A stretch of 64,000 bases of DNA from Gracilaria gracilis (lineage: Eukaryota; Rhodophyta; Florideophyceae; Gracilariales; Gracilariaceae): positions 1 to 64,000 of the forward strand of contig JARGSG010000137.1 of NCBI GenBank assembly GCA_030374805.1. The letters are read 5' to 3'. The position numbers and the translations under genes are program-made. The notes beneath the pieces were generated by a model. The model was not told where the DNA came from and did no database searches. It saw only the letters and a program-made list of their open reading frames with translations. Shown one piece after another: positions 33,664-44,544 of the stretch (position 1 is its first letter; every line of letters begins with the position of its first letter).

Positions 33664-34400
33664 TTATTGAGAAAGCAAGCCTGAGAAAGTCTGGCCGGTG
33701 AAAGCGTCACCCTTCGAAGGTTCGTAGACGGAAGGCTCGCCGATGGAAGAATGGCCAAAGGAAGGCTCGAATACGGAAGGCTCGCCGATAGAAGACTGGC
33801 CACAGCTGTCAATTATACTCGGGCCTTTGCTTTCCAAATATGGAAGGCTCTCTTTGGTTTGTGAGCAACCAAGTTTCACCGTTACTCCTCGTAAACGCAA
33901 CCAAAAACCTCCAGAACCAATGTTGACCCTGATAGAATACGATGGAAAGTCGACGAACCAGTCAGTACATGGATTCGCTTGGCAGGAAAAAATGATGTTG
34001 ACAAACTTACCAATGCAAATCTCTTTCATGATCGTAACGACCTATTGTGCCTTCCAATGAGAGGGAGTTGACCTCTAGTTTGCAGGTAGAACTCCCTTCA
34101 ACAGCACGTTTATGAGAGTCACTTCTGTTGGTGTCGCAGTCTAAAGCGGTGTCGTCCTCCACTATGTTATTCGACCTCAACCACTCTGCATGCCTTCCAC
34201 CCATTGGAGCAGGACGGATAGAGGCGCTGTGCTTCGAATAGCGATCCTTAGTCTTCTTACCACGCAAGCTGCCAGGTTTAGACTCTTTGGACCAGCGTGC
34301 GTAGGCAGAAGCTTTCTTGGTACATGAAACGCCGCAAAAAGCATTACTTTTGGATCTGTGGGATGTAGAACACGTTAGTGGTTTTTTTCGGTCATGATGT
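33664..34400 (-). CDS. hypothetical protein(s) with short repeats
   Basis: The minus strand carries an open segment of about 130 codons ending near 34007 (basic, Ser/Lys-rich, with GGRHAEWLRSNNIVEDD), and an overlapping one, 33664-34029. The latter contains a repeated SSIGEPSVFEPS / SSIGEPSVYEPS unit and two Cys. Whether they are one spliced gene is unclear. No family recognised. Confidence 0.28.
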
Positions 34401-34990
34401 GCCGCAGTATCTATGCGAGAACTTACCGTGAGACGCTAGCGACGAACCCTTTGCCACAGAGCGTGCAAGCGGAGGCCATACTGAGTTACATGAAATTCAA
34501 ACTGGACGGGGGAAGTCGAACAAAAGAACAGAGCGAAAGTGCGAGCCGCACAGTCCATACTCGGCCGTATATTTGAACAGCGCGCAACGACCCATTTTCA
34601 GTGTCTACTGGCGCGCAGCACTCTCTGCCTGCGACGGCACTGACCGCAATAATCTCCGACGATATACCATTTCAACTGATCGAGACGTAAGCCAACTCGA
34701 AGGCTGCCATCAGAATCATGCTGCGCAGCATAAGTCGCGAAACATGAGGTCACGGTCATGTCAGGCTTGAAAAGCTGCACGGCATGCGCCGCAGCGTTTG
34801 AGATGCATGACAGACAGCGAAAAAGTATCTCAGACGCGTGTAGAAGCGAACGAGGCGTGAAAGAACGGCCGTTAATAAAAATGTATTGCCCATCGCCAAT
34901 GGCACCCCTAAGGCTAGCCAGCGAGCAATACAGCAGCTTTTCCGTGTTCGCAGTGACAATCGGCGAGTCTCGAAAGGGCGACGAACAGGT

Positions 34991-35657
34991 CTATGAGTTG
35001 ATCACGGTTCTCGTCGAACGAGAGCCATTTTCTGGGAGCCATTGTGCCAAGGAAGACGGCACAATGCCCTCAACGAAGCTGGTAGCGAGGGTTGGATTGG
35101 TATTGCAGGATAACAACGCCTGCATGCGCTGCTCTTGAAGGACAACTTTCACGTCGTCATCGAAATCAGAATAATCGTCATCAAAGGGCTCAAGTGCCTC
35201 CATCTCATCACGGTTACCTTTCTTCATACTACCAGGGATTAACACCTCCTTACGGCGTGCAAGCCATGATGCTTGGGACTCGTTTTCAGATTCGCTTGAT
35301 TTGGAGTGGGTGTCGTGGGGCTGCTCCTTTGTCGAGAGAAGAGCAATTTTGCCTCGCTTTGAACGTCTCTGCCTCCGTGAGAGGAGTTTCTCGACAAGGG
35401 CGCGGAGGGGGTTTCGAGTGAGTTGGTACACAGTGTTTCCCGCTTTGTCGACAGTGCCGTCAATACCTTCCAGCTGTCTCGTCTGTGAGAATGGTCTTCG
35501 TATCCTGCAGCCCTACGTTTGCTTCGTGTAACAGCAATGTTCTTGCCGCACTCTTCTGTTCGGTCGCAGGCGAAGCGGAAACGTCGATGTCTTGCGCAGG
35601 TTGCTCGTCTTCCAGGATTTCAACCTGGCCAACATATTGGGAACGGAATAAAGGCAT
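34991..35657 (-). CDS. hypothetical acidic/basic protein, probably two exons
   Basis: From ATG 35657 the first segment encodes an acidic N-terminus (VEILEDEQPAQDIDVS). A candidate 94-bp intron (35373-35466, GTATTG donor, CCTCTCACGGAG acceptor) joins it in phase to a segment with a basic patch (RQRRSKRGK), then Ser/Glu-rich and strongly acidic stretches (FDDDYSDFDDDVKVV). Without splicing the frame shifts. It looks like a disordered nuclear-type protein; no domain recognised. Confidence 0.4.
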
Positions 35658-35973
35658 GGTGAGGCTTCAGGGGAGTTGTCGCACGCACGACTGGATGCTT
35701 CTCGAAAGCGAGGAAGAAGTGCGAAGTACACATGGTTTAATCGGCGTGCGTCTCCAAGAGCATCTCCATTTAAATAGGGGAAGGAGACAAGGAGAGAACG
35801 CATGGCATGGTCACAGGCGGTGACTCGCTGCAGATGAAGATGTGGCGCACGCGATGTGCACAAGGAAGCGCCCAGCAATGCACGCGCCCGCTTAACGAAA
35901 TGGCACAACGTGGTGCAGATCTTGATTTACCGACGGTACGCCATATGGGAAGAAAAATAAATCAGCCACTGCA

Positions 35974-35986
35974 GTACCAACGGTAC
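35974..35986. promoter_or_regulatory. GTACC-N3-GGTAC palindrome (spacer AAC)
   Basis: Perfect copy, with a second, one-mismatch copy (TTACC-GAC-GGTAC) 46 bp to the left at 35927-35939. Both lie about 270-320 bp upstream of the minus-strand gene starting at 35657. Confidence 0.5.
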
Positions 35987-36571
35987 CCAAATCGCTCTCG
36001 TAAACGGTGAAACGCGGGCCTCTTCCGAGAGGACGAACTCGCGCCACATCAGCCCGCCTCGGACTCCACAGCGCGTTCCGTCGCTTCATCGACGCCTCAC
36101 TGGCGCCTACATTGGACCCGCATTGACAGTATCCCAGATTAAACGGCGTACTCTCGCGTTTCGCGGGATACTCTTTGGCATGGAACAACACACCTATCGT
36201 GTTCACTTTGGCGTTGTGGAACAGGTGTACGTGACACAAATCAAACCTCGATAGTGTTGCGTTACAGACGAATGCTATGTGTCTAAACAAACTGCTGAGA
36301 AATGCTCCACACTTGTGTTTCTCACGAAATAGGCGCCTTGGCTCTCCGACGGGAACAACTGGCACGCACCAATTCGATGCACGCTGTGCCTCTTGGATTC
36401 AAGCCGATGGTGCTGTCAAACTTGTCCTTCGTTCAAACTATCTAAAATGTTGTTGAACACCTGCTCCAGTTCGAGCGGAAGGCGCGGTGCCGGTGAAACG
36501 TCGTCCACGACCACGTCAACAGCACGTCTCATGCGCACCAAATGCACCCCTCATGCGAACTTGCGTCCGGT

Positions 36572-37135
36572 TCAATCATACTGCGTCTTGTCGAGATGAG
36601 GGGTACGTTTTCTCAGCTCACTCAACAAAACATCCCCCTTACACAGGACAGGGAAGAAATGTATGCTCCCACGTCCATTGTAGCTCTCGTTTTCCTTGAA
36701 GTACGCTAGTATAGGCAGCTGTTTCCACCAAAGCTCCCAGTTGGTTATCAATTCATACTGCCACCCTCTGATTATCTTAAGCCCGTCGCCAGTTTTCCGC
36801 GCCACGCTGAGACGTGTTGGTCCGAACACGAACCGAAATCGAAAAGTCTGAACAGAAAGCAGCAGTCCAAGTAACAAGATTGGATATCCTGCAACCAGCC
36901 ATCCATCGCCCAGTTACACGCATAGCCCGCCGGAAAACATGAAAGCGCCCGCGAGGTTGAAAGTTGCCGGCACTACAACAGAGCCTGTCGACGGGTCCAG
37001 TGCGTCCGTTTCAAAAATGAGTGTTGTCTCCGTCTGCTCTGTGGACGTTTGTGAAGCGGATGGTGGTTCAATGGGCGCGCTGGCTACAATCACAGATCGC
37101 TGTTGAACATGTGAGTTCACGTCACTTGTCAACAA
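36572..37135 (-). pseudogene. DUF3119-like plastid protein fragment
   Basis: Reading down from 37135: a polar N-terminus, a hydrophobic helix (FNLAGAFMFSGGL), a second helix (YPILLLGLLLSVQT), then a PH-like domain with FRFVFG, ITNWELWW, PILAYFKE and the end block SIHFFPV...LLSELRKR. This order matches DUF3119 proteins of cyanobacteria and plastids. One in-frame TAA lies between the two helices, with no convincing intron to remove it. The upstream side ends at 37166, where the FANCD2 copy begins. I take it as a truncated pseudogene. Confidence 0.6.
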
Positions 37136-37166
37136 CTTGGTTGGGCATGAGAGAACACTTTAAGAC

Positions 37167-38459
37167 TGTTTTCTTCGAGCCATGTAGATTAAGCGTTTCG
37201 TTCTGTACATGCCGTTTCTGTAGCAACTCGTAAGCGAATTGCATGGCATTGAACATGCGGTCGAACTCCAATAAGCGTTCCAGAAAACTGGATAAGATCT
37301 TCGTGTCAGAGGTAGAGTTCCTTCTCCCCAGAGCGCTTTCGAAAATATTGGTACAACTCGACGATACGTTAACAATTCCCATCAACGCTGCCATGTTGGC
37401 CCCAAAAGAAGCTATTGCAGCGGCCAGATCATGCTCGCTCATACTCATGAGCGTCTCTGGAACATCCTCATCCTCATTCTCTTCATACTGGAATTGGTAT
37501 GCCTCAGGTTCGATGGACTCATAGTCTACCGCTCCGTATAGCGTCACGCATACAACAGGTACGAGAACTGCAGCATTTAGCACATTAGCAGAAACACTTT
37601 CAACGGTATGGGACGGATTCAGAGCTAATTTGGAGGCCGATCGCGGCGGCAACTATGGATGAAACTGCTGATAAGCTTTGGTCCACAAACTAGTCCAATA
37701 TCAATACGGATTGTGTCCGGTCCGCTTAGTCTCTGGTCGCTCTCAAAGCTGAGAAATCCCTTGGGACATTGTGATAGGATTCGCCTGATCAAGGAAAGTT
37801 TGTAGCTCTATTCAACCCTCGCGTGATTGCCACTGTAACAGTATTCAGAAACCCGATTGCAACGTGATCAGAACGAGACAAAGGAACGGAATCGTCCATG
37901 ATGGAAATTGTATCACGTACGATATCCATGTTCGCCGTCTGAACGATGTAATGTGCTGTTTTCAAGGCTTTTTCTCTTTCTTGTTCATCTCCGAACAAAA
38001 AGGACTTTCGCAGCATGACAAACCAAACTTTGCCATTTATCACTCTTCACCGCAACGGCAACGCTAATTTGTGGAGAGAGCGAAACTAGGCTTGACTAAT
38101 ACCCCACGCATAATCAGAACTTTGAGTACCATCTGAGCAGAAGCTTCACCGCGTCCTAAGTCTGCCACAATAGAATTTGTTATCTCTGGGCATGTGCGTA
38201 TTGCGGCTGAAGTGAAAGTGGCTAGAGCAGCAATGTCCGACGGAGATCTGCCACACATAGAGCTCATAATAGATAGCAAGCGCCTTGCGGCAGTTGGCAT
38301 ACCTCGCAATGCCAGGGCAGTGATAGGATCTGGGTAATGATTTTGCATAGCAACTGCCACGGCACGACGCACTGGCGGGAATTGCATGCGTCTTGCAGAT
38401 GGTCTCGAAAGAAGTGAGGCGAAGATATGCATATCGAGCCAGTCCAGACGTGGGTTGGC
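37167..38459 (-). pseudogene. partial copy of the FANCD2-like gene
   Basis: This 1293-bp block matches 24136-25422 of the FANCD2-like gene at roughly 98-99% identity, in the same orientation. Both edges are sharp. Most differences are single-base or two-base insertions in this copy (for example near 37641, 37684, 37791, 38024 and 38087), which break the frame. It contains no intron boundary, so it does not show whether the source was DNA or RNA. At the upper edge the frame runs into unrelated sequence; at the lower edge it abuts the DUF3119 fragment. Confidence 0.95.
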
Positions 38460-39720
38460 CAGACGGAAGACTGTCGATGATGGAACGAAATTCTACTGGG
38501 TTTGGCAGGGTTGGAAAGCGCAGCAGGTGTTCGAAGAACAGCCTCTTCTGTTCGAGGTGAGGCGGAGTGAAAACGCGAATGGCATGGCGAACGTAGAGGA
38601 ACGAAACAGCGTTCGGATACGATTGCAGCCGGATGAGTGGGAAAAAACTGCGGGAAGTGGCGAGGCTGAACGGAATGCGCGAGATGATGACAACGGTGTG
38701 GATGTGGAAAATGGGGAGAATCAAGTTTAGGCGGGAGTCAGAGCTTGGACGAAGAACGGACTAAGAGCTGCCGTTGTTGCCACACTCCACCATCACAATA
38801 CCGTCGTGTGTCTTCACTGCCGCACGTGGCCATATCGAACCATTGAGCGCCGCCGCCGTCGCACATCCAACGTGCCCACGCACACAAGCGAAAACCGAAG
38901 ACCAACGCTCCGTGGCTCCGGCAGTCGGTCTACCCAGTCTTCTGAAAACAGTCTCGTCTCCGATTCGGGTCGTCACCCGAACGCACCCTTGATTGAAATC
39001 TGCGAACACAACGCCGTTCGTCAATGTATGTACCGACGGTACCGACGGTACTGTAGTACTGAGCGCAGTGCTGGTGTCAGCTTCACGTGTATGGAAATGG
39101 CCTCGTTGCGTCTTCTCCCACCATCGTTTCAAGTTGTACGTTCTCTTTCTCCACGATGAATCCACAGCTTTGTCCACGTCGAGCGCCATTGTACCCGGTA
39201 CAACCAAGTCCTCCGTCAAAGTGGCGCCGCGGATGTCCTCGTCGCTCTTCGTCCTTCTCCGCCAAAACAGCCAGTTCATCCACTGCTTGGAAGTCATGCT
39301 GTGGAAGGTCTGCGTTCACATCGCAGTATACAGACACGCTGCGAAGCTGCCTCTTGAGATGTTGTGCAAGCCTTCGCTTCCCGGCAACTTTGTCAACCCT
39401 TGCTATCAATGCCTTGTTCGCTTTTGTTGCAACGATCAACTGATTGTGTTTCATTTTGATGAGAGCTATGTGGCCGTTTACAAACGCGTACGCGCGAGCC
39501 CCTTCCGTCAGTGGAATCTCCGCGCCAACACATCGCAACAAGTTTACAAACCCACACATGAACAGATTGTCATTATCATTCCAAAGCTCTATGATGCTAT
39601 AGAGAGAGCCAACCACATAGCTATACACTGCCAATCTCGACAACTTCGAGACGCCTGTACGAACCTCTCCATAACGTTCTTGGTGTCATTTCCGCTGGGG
39701 TCAAAACGCGTGCGCCAACA
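38460..39720. other. stretch between FANCD2 copy and UTP20 fragment
   Basis: Minus-strand open segments (39083-39643 and 38761-39297) in two registers have protein-like composition, for example HIALIKMKHNQLIVATKANKAL split here as HIALIKMKHNQ and LIVATKANKAL. They may be remnants of one gene I cannot name. The double palindrome at 39030-39051 lies inside. Confidence 0.3.
39030..39051. promoter_or_regulatory. double GTACC-N3-GGTAC palindrome (spacer GAC twice)
   Basis: Two perfect copies share their middle half-site: 39030-39042 and 39039-39051. It is the most regular instance of the motif, with half-sites on a 9-bp pitch. Confidence 0.55.
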
Positions 39721-41256
39721 CCTCGGGTTTTTTTTGTACGCAACTTGAGTTATGAGCTCGCAGATGGACGGCTTGTGGCGTTGAATGCGATACATGCCGT
39801 ATTGAACAAGTTCCCCGGGGACGTCTTGAAGCGAGAAAGTGAATACCTTATTGTGGCGTTGGCGTCCATGGTATCACTTGATACTGATGCCGACTGCCGC
39901 TCAAATGCAAGCCAATGTCTGCAGCTTCTTTTCGAAAAGGTTCCGTACGGGCGAAAAGTATTTGATCTTCTAAAGATGGCGGTTACTTTATCGGGAATGG
40001 TTCTGTCTAGTGAAACCGGCTCCCGTGTTATAGAAACAGACGGCACTCTTGACCCTGTTATTCAGAGATCAGGCGCCGTTAGCTTAACTGCTGCGTGCAT
40101 GAGTGGCCGTCTTAGTGCTGATCAGCTGAGTCTAGTCGTTCGCACTGCAGCCGCTGTACTACCCGGTTTGTCAGGTGAAAACCAGTGGGAAGCTATACAT
40201 TCGTTCTTGTTGTGTTTGGAGGAAGCATTTGCGAAGTCCTCCTTGAAGGGAAGGAAAAGTCTAGAAGTGCAACCATATGTGTTTCCGGTGTGGAAAGTGC
40301 TGCCATTGTTTCTTTTGTCTAATCATCAATGGGTTCGTCTATCTGCTGCCAGACTCCTAAGACGACACCTGTCTTCAGCCGGTGGGAGAACATTGGCTAT
40401 CAAAGACATGCCAGTGTCCTCATTGATATGGTACTCGAATGATCTGGTCCGCGAGCTTCTTAGATCGAGTTGTTTACAATTGGAAGCCAATATCCTTTGC
40501 CCTGCACTTGCAAAGGAAACGCTTGAGAACTTGCTCTCTATGGCTGTAGTGCTTCAAAGCAATCCAAGGATTGGAGATTTAAGACTTCATTCAGTGAATC
40601 GCAGCAGGAATCCTCAAGATAGTTCTTCAGATGTTGAGAATGATCTCCAAGAAGGTCGAGCTCTTAACTGGCTTATCGCAAGAATTTCAGGAATTGCATC
40701 GAAGGGTAAGCTGGAAAGCTCAGATATGCTTCGTAGGGGATGCGCCCTGAGCTTTCGTCTTGTGTCTACTAAGCGGTGGGATCGTGACAAAATTTGCCGA
40801 CACGCACGACAGTATATCAATCCAGTAGTGAAGATCTTGGAATCCGGAGAAATTCAATTTCTAGCACCCGATAGTTCTGAAACAAAGGAACCCGTCCCGC
40901 ACAAGCCTGAGGAATGTGGTCCAGACGGTAACGATACAAACAGTGATGGAATCACGGGAGTGGGGTTGCGTATGCTGGCACAAACATTGCAAGAATCATT
41001 AACAGAGGTTCTAGGAACTAGCGAGTACTTTGAGGTCTACAATCAACTCAGGAGCTTGCGAGCAGAGATCAAACAAACCCGGAAGAGAAATGCAGCTTTA
41101 TTGGCCGCAGTTGATCCGGAGCGTGCTGCTAAGAAACGTCGTAAGAAGGCTGAGAGTCGACGTCGGCAGAAGAAGAAGAGGAATGTGACCTTGATACAAT
41201 CAAAAACATCTGATTCAGTCGCTGCACAGAAACGATTGCTAACGGACGATCTATGA
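39721..41256 (+). pseudogene. UTP20: C-terminal fragment of UTP20 (SSU processome)
   Basis: An open frame of about 510 codons to the stop at 41256. It aligns with the end of UTP20, a HEAT-repeat scaffold of the small-subunit processome that acts in nucleolar 18S rRNA maturation. Landmarks are LSYELADGRLVALNAIHAVL (human LNYEHETGRESTLEMI), WVRLSAARLL, ALNWLIARISGIA, and the basic end RAAKKRRKKAESRR, a nucleolar-type signal. UTP20 is normally about 2500-2800 aa, so over 80% is missing. No ATG begins the frame; homology starts near 39721 and upstream sequence is unrelated. Either this is a truncated fragment or earlier exons lie across an unseen long intron; the first is favoured by the neighbouring fragments. 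The frame itself is undamaged. Confidence 0.8.
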
Positions 41257-41565
41257 GCTTCATATCAAGGGGCTGTAGGCCAGTCGTGCATAAATATATC
41301 TGGTAATGGTTAGTGGTACTCCAGCGTGGTGCAGATACAGTCGTGCAGCATGTTCTGACTCCCAGACCCATTGGACATAGACAAAGGGTGCACTTGAAGC
41401 AGAGAACACGACCCTAACTCTTATTGAGGCGGCTCACGGCGCTGTTCTTAGATACTTCAGTCCAGCTCCAGGATAAGTATTGGTGCAGCAAAAAAAATCT
41501 TGACTGCAAGACGAAGACGGCGAGACTATACACCAGCAATACTTCATGTTCTTCACGATGGGATA

Positions 41566-42227
41566 TCAGAAGGGATAGCACGTCTCTTCTTCTTTCTGAT
41601 TATTTGTTTGTCCGCCCGAGACGACATGAAGCTTCTCTCTTAAGTCTCCTCTTTTTTTGGAGTTGGAAGCACAGTAGATTTGGTTGTGTTCAATTCCCTC
41701 TCTTTCCATTATCTTTATAATCTTGTCAACGTCCTCCGTGTCGCTATCGCTGCTCATGCTCGGTGGAGACGGTATGTCAAGAGCATCAGTTTCTCCCATT
41801 GATCTTTCTTCCTCCAAGAATGTCACAGATTTCATGGCGTTTTGGTACCTGTTTCTTCGATGATGTCCACCCAACCCAGAATAGCGACGTCCATGGTTCA
41901 AGTCTTGTTTTACTGATTCTTCTTGAAGTAAGTATACGAAAGGAAGCGTCCAAGACTTTCACGTTGGCTCTTGCTCATGCTTTGCTGCACGCACTTCATT
42001 TCATTCGAATCGAGAGAAAGTCGCAGTAAGGACGAAGACGGTTCTGTATCCGGCCTTGCTTGGCAACGAAAGTATCTCTGGGCATGAGATTGTACTTGAA
42101 GCACCGACTTCGTCTTAACAACGTCAGCAATGCTTTCCCAATCACCCCGTCCGTACGCTTTGAGGCCAACTAGGAATCGAAAATGCTCCTTTGCATCCCA
42201 TGTTCGCGAAAACCTGGTTGGAGACAT
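41566..42227 (-). CDS. SHAQKYF-class MYB transcription factor
   Basis: From ATG 42227 the frame (to 41910) reads RTWDAKEHFRFLVGLKAYG, then GDWESIADVVKT and QVQSHAQRYF. This is a single MYB repeat with the spaced aromatic residues and the SHAQ(K/R)YF signature of the plant/algal CCA1-I-box-binding class. These proteins bind DNA in the nucleus and often act in circadian or stress regulation. A second acidic frame (41566-41901, with DIPSPPSMSSDSDTEDVDK) directly follows and may be a second exon. The frame also extends upstream of the ATG through a Pro/Arg-rich stretch. It converges on the UTP20 fragment. Confidence 0.8.
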
Positions 42228-42528
42228 TGGCTGAGAGGTATTAAAGCGTGTGTGCGGTAATGAATGTACGGCGGCGGGTGAGCGGCGGCGGCGGGTGCGC
42301 GGCGGCGGCGGCGTGCGGTGGGCAAGGACGGTGAGGTAGCAGTGCGTAGCGGGGCGGCAGATGGTAGATAGTGCCGCGACGCGGAGCGGCAACGCAATCC
42401 ATGATCGCCGTCGCGCTGCACGCGCCGTCGCGCCGACGACACAGCTGTAAAGTTATGTGTCTTTTACTTTGCACACTTTCCAGTGGCCAGAACATTCAAA
42501 TTTCATTTACTCTTCGAAGGGTACGAAG

Positions 42529-42780
42529 CTATGCGATTGCAGAGTTGCGGTTCCAGTCCTCGCGTTCCAAACAGCACCGTTCCCTCTGCAAAGTGAGTCT
42601 GTTTGTTGAGCGATCTGGTGCGATGTATATGGCCTCCATTGGCAGCCTCATCTGTCTCCCTCGATACCGCCTCCTAGCACGAATGGGGTGAGGCACTCTC
42701 AAATAAGTACCATCACTTCTTTTATCCGCTTTTAATGCCCCAAACTTGATCAAATCATCAACGGTCATGTACCACCTAGA
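42529..42780 (-). pseudogene. inverted, divergent copy of part of the neighbouring unknown gene
   Basis: The minus strand encodes RWYMTVDDLIKFGAL, EAIYIAPDRS...RLTL and DWNRNSAIA. These correspond in order to TWYMTVKDLYSFGAV, DATYIAAHGSGRLTL and GWNWNSAMA in the plus-strand gene at 43042-43290. Identity is roughly 45% at protein level, so the duplication is old. It lies head to head with its relative. Confidence 0.7.
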
Positions 42781-42812
42781 GCGTACTCCACATGGCTCGT
42801 ATGTTCCTTTCA

Positions 42813-44338
42813 TGTACCAGGCGGCTGAGGACGATGGTACCCTGCCTCTTCGCACTAAGGTGGAGAGCACGCGCGACAGAGGTGTCATTACCAACGGCTA
42901 TTTCGCCGATGCTGTGCGTACCTTGTTCAACGCCAACTTCACTGTCGCTGGTCTCCGCTCCACGTGTGTCCAGCCGCTGCTGTCGGACATGTTTGGATCC
43001 GAGCGCAAGACAGAGCTCAAGCTCGAATGTCTCTCCACGTGGTATATGACAGTCAAAGATCTTTACAGCTTTGGTGCTGTGGAACAGCTCACCGAACACC
43101 TCGTTACCCATTTCAGGGTTCGAAGCCCAATTCTTTCTGCTGACCATAGCGGATGGGCACACTGTTCGAAAACTCTGTCCACAGACGCCACATACATTGC
43201 TGCACACGGCTCAGGTCGGCTCACGTTGAAGGAAGGCCCTGAAAATCTGGAAAAGTGTGGATGGAACTGGAATTCTGCAATGGCGTGTTCAGAGAGCAAA
43301 CACCCATCTCCCACCGAGAGGATAAACATTGTTCTGCATCCGAATGATGCATACCAGCTGCTCGTAGACATTCAAGAACAACATTATGCGAAGGACGACA
43401 GATATCAAGTGGATCAAACGATTGACATCGTGTTGCAAACACCCGTCTTGAGTGCAGCAATACGCAGTGCCATCACTGTCAAAGGCGGAACTATCTACTT
43501 CAAGGGCACTCATTTCTACGCTGGAGGTCTGTCAGGACCGTCAAGGAGGGTGCAGCTGCGAGCTCGAGCAAGCGATGTGACCAGTATCGCCGATACCGCG
43601 AACGGCAACAATCCGACGCCCACGTTGAATCGCATCTTTGTCACGCATTACGACGGTGGCATTCGCGGCACCATGTTCAACTTTAGATGTGTCAAACCTG
43701 ATGTCACCCCCGAACAATGGAGGCGCTTCAACGCGGTTGATGAGCGGGGCCGTTCTACGGTAGTAAAAATAAACCCCGTTGAGAGATGGCGCATTCTGGT
43801 GCTGCTTGTGTTTGGGACATTGGCGCTCGCGGCATATGCAACATCACGAACGTTGCACTCGGACGATAGTACGCACACGGTCATCAGCGACGTTATCGCG
43901 CTCTTGACGTTGACCTTCCTGACGTACAACGAACTGCGTGGAACAGGGGGAAGATTGACGTTTACGGACTCGCTCCGTGGCTATGTGGACACCAGGAAGA
44001 CATGGGCGAAGAAGCGACTGCCGCATGTGGACACTGTGGTCAAGATGGGCAAGAAAGAAACTATTAAGCTACCGTTTTCAAAGAATGGGCTAGGGGCGGT
44101 TTCTGCCGAAGCCGATTTCGCTGGGTCGTACGAGTATAGTGGGGGCCTGGCGATGCGAAAGGCGAAGGACGCAAACTTGTACCTGTGCGAGGGCAATTTA
44201 TGTGTAGATATGGAAACGTTGCGAGTTGCAGATACGCGAAGGTTTGGCGACGAGGTGGAATGCTTCCATTGGCGCGGACTCCAGGATGAGCAAGTTTTGC
44301 GGTTATCTACCAACTCGAGTTGTAAGTTCATCGTGTAA
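42813..44338 (+). CDS. hypothetical protein with two C-terminal-half membrane helices
   Basis: A long plus frame (open from 42746) to the stop at 44338. The first part overlaps the inverted copy, so the true start is uncertain; ATGs lie at about 42767 and 42813. The N-terminal two thirds look soluble and mixed alpha/beta. Two helices follow (WRILVLLVFGTLALAAYA and VISDVIALLTLTFLTY, about residues 350-400), then a 130-residue soluble domain with two Cys. No family recognised. The frame is intact and codon use looks normal. Confidence 0.55.
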
Positions 44339-44544
44339 CATTAGTTACAGATCAAGGTCTGGGCATATTGGCAATACCAGTACGCCCAGATCTGAAGCTG
44401 CGACGTTCAACGAGAGTACGAGTTCAGCATCACATATTGGGTAATACTGAAACAGCGACAGAGCTGGGAGGCAGCGAAGAAGATGGAAGTGATAATGTAC
44501 TCGAGGTGGACAGCTGGTGAATTGTTGACTCGAAAGAGAGGTAC

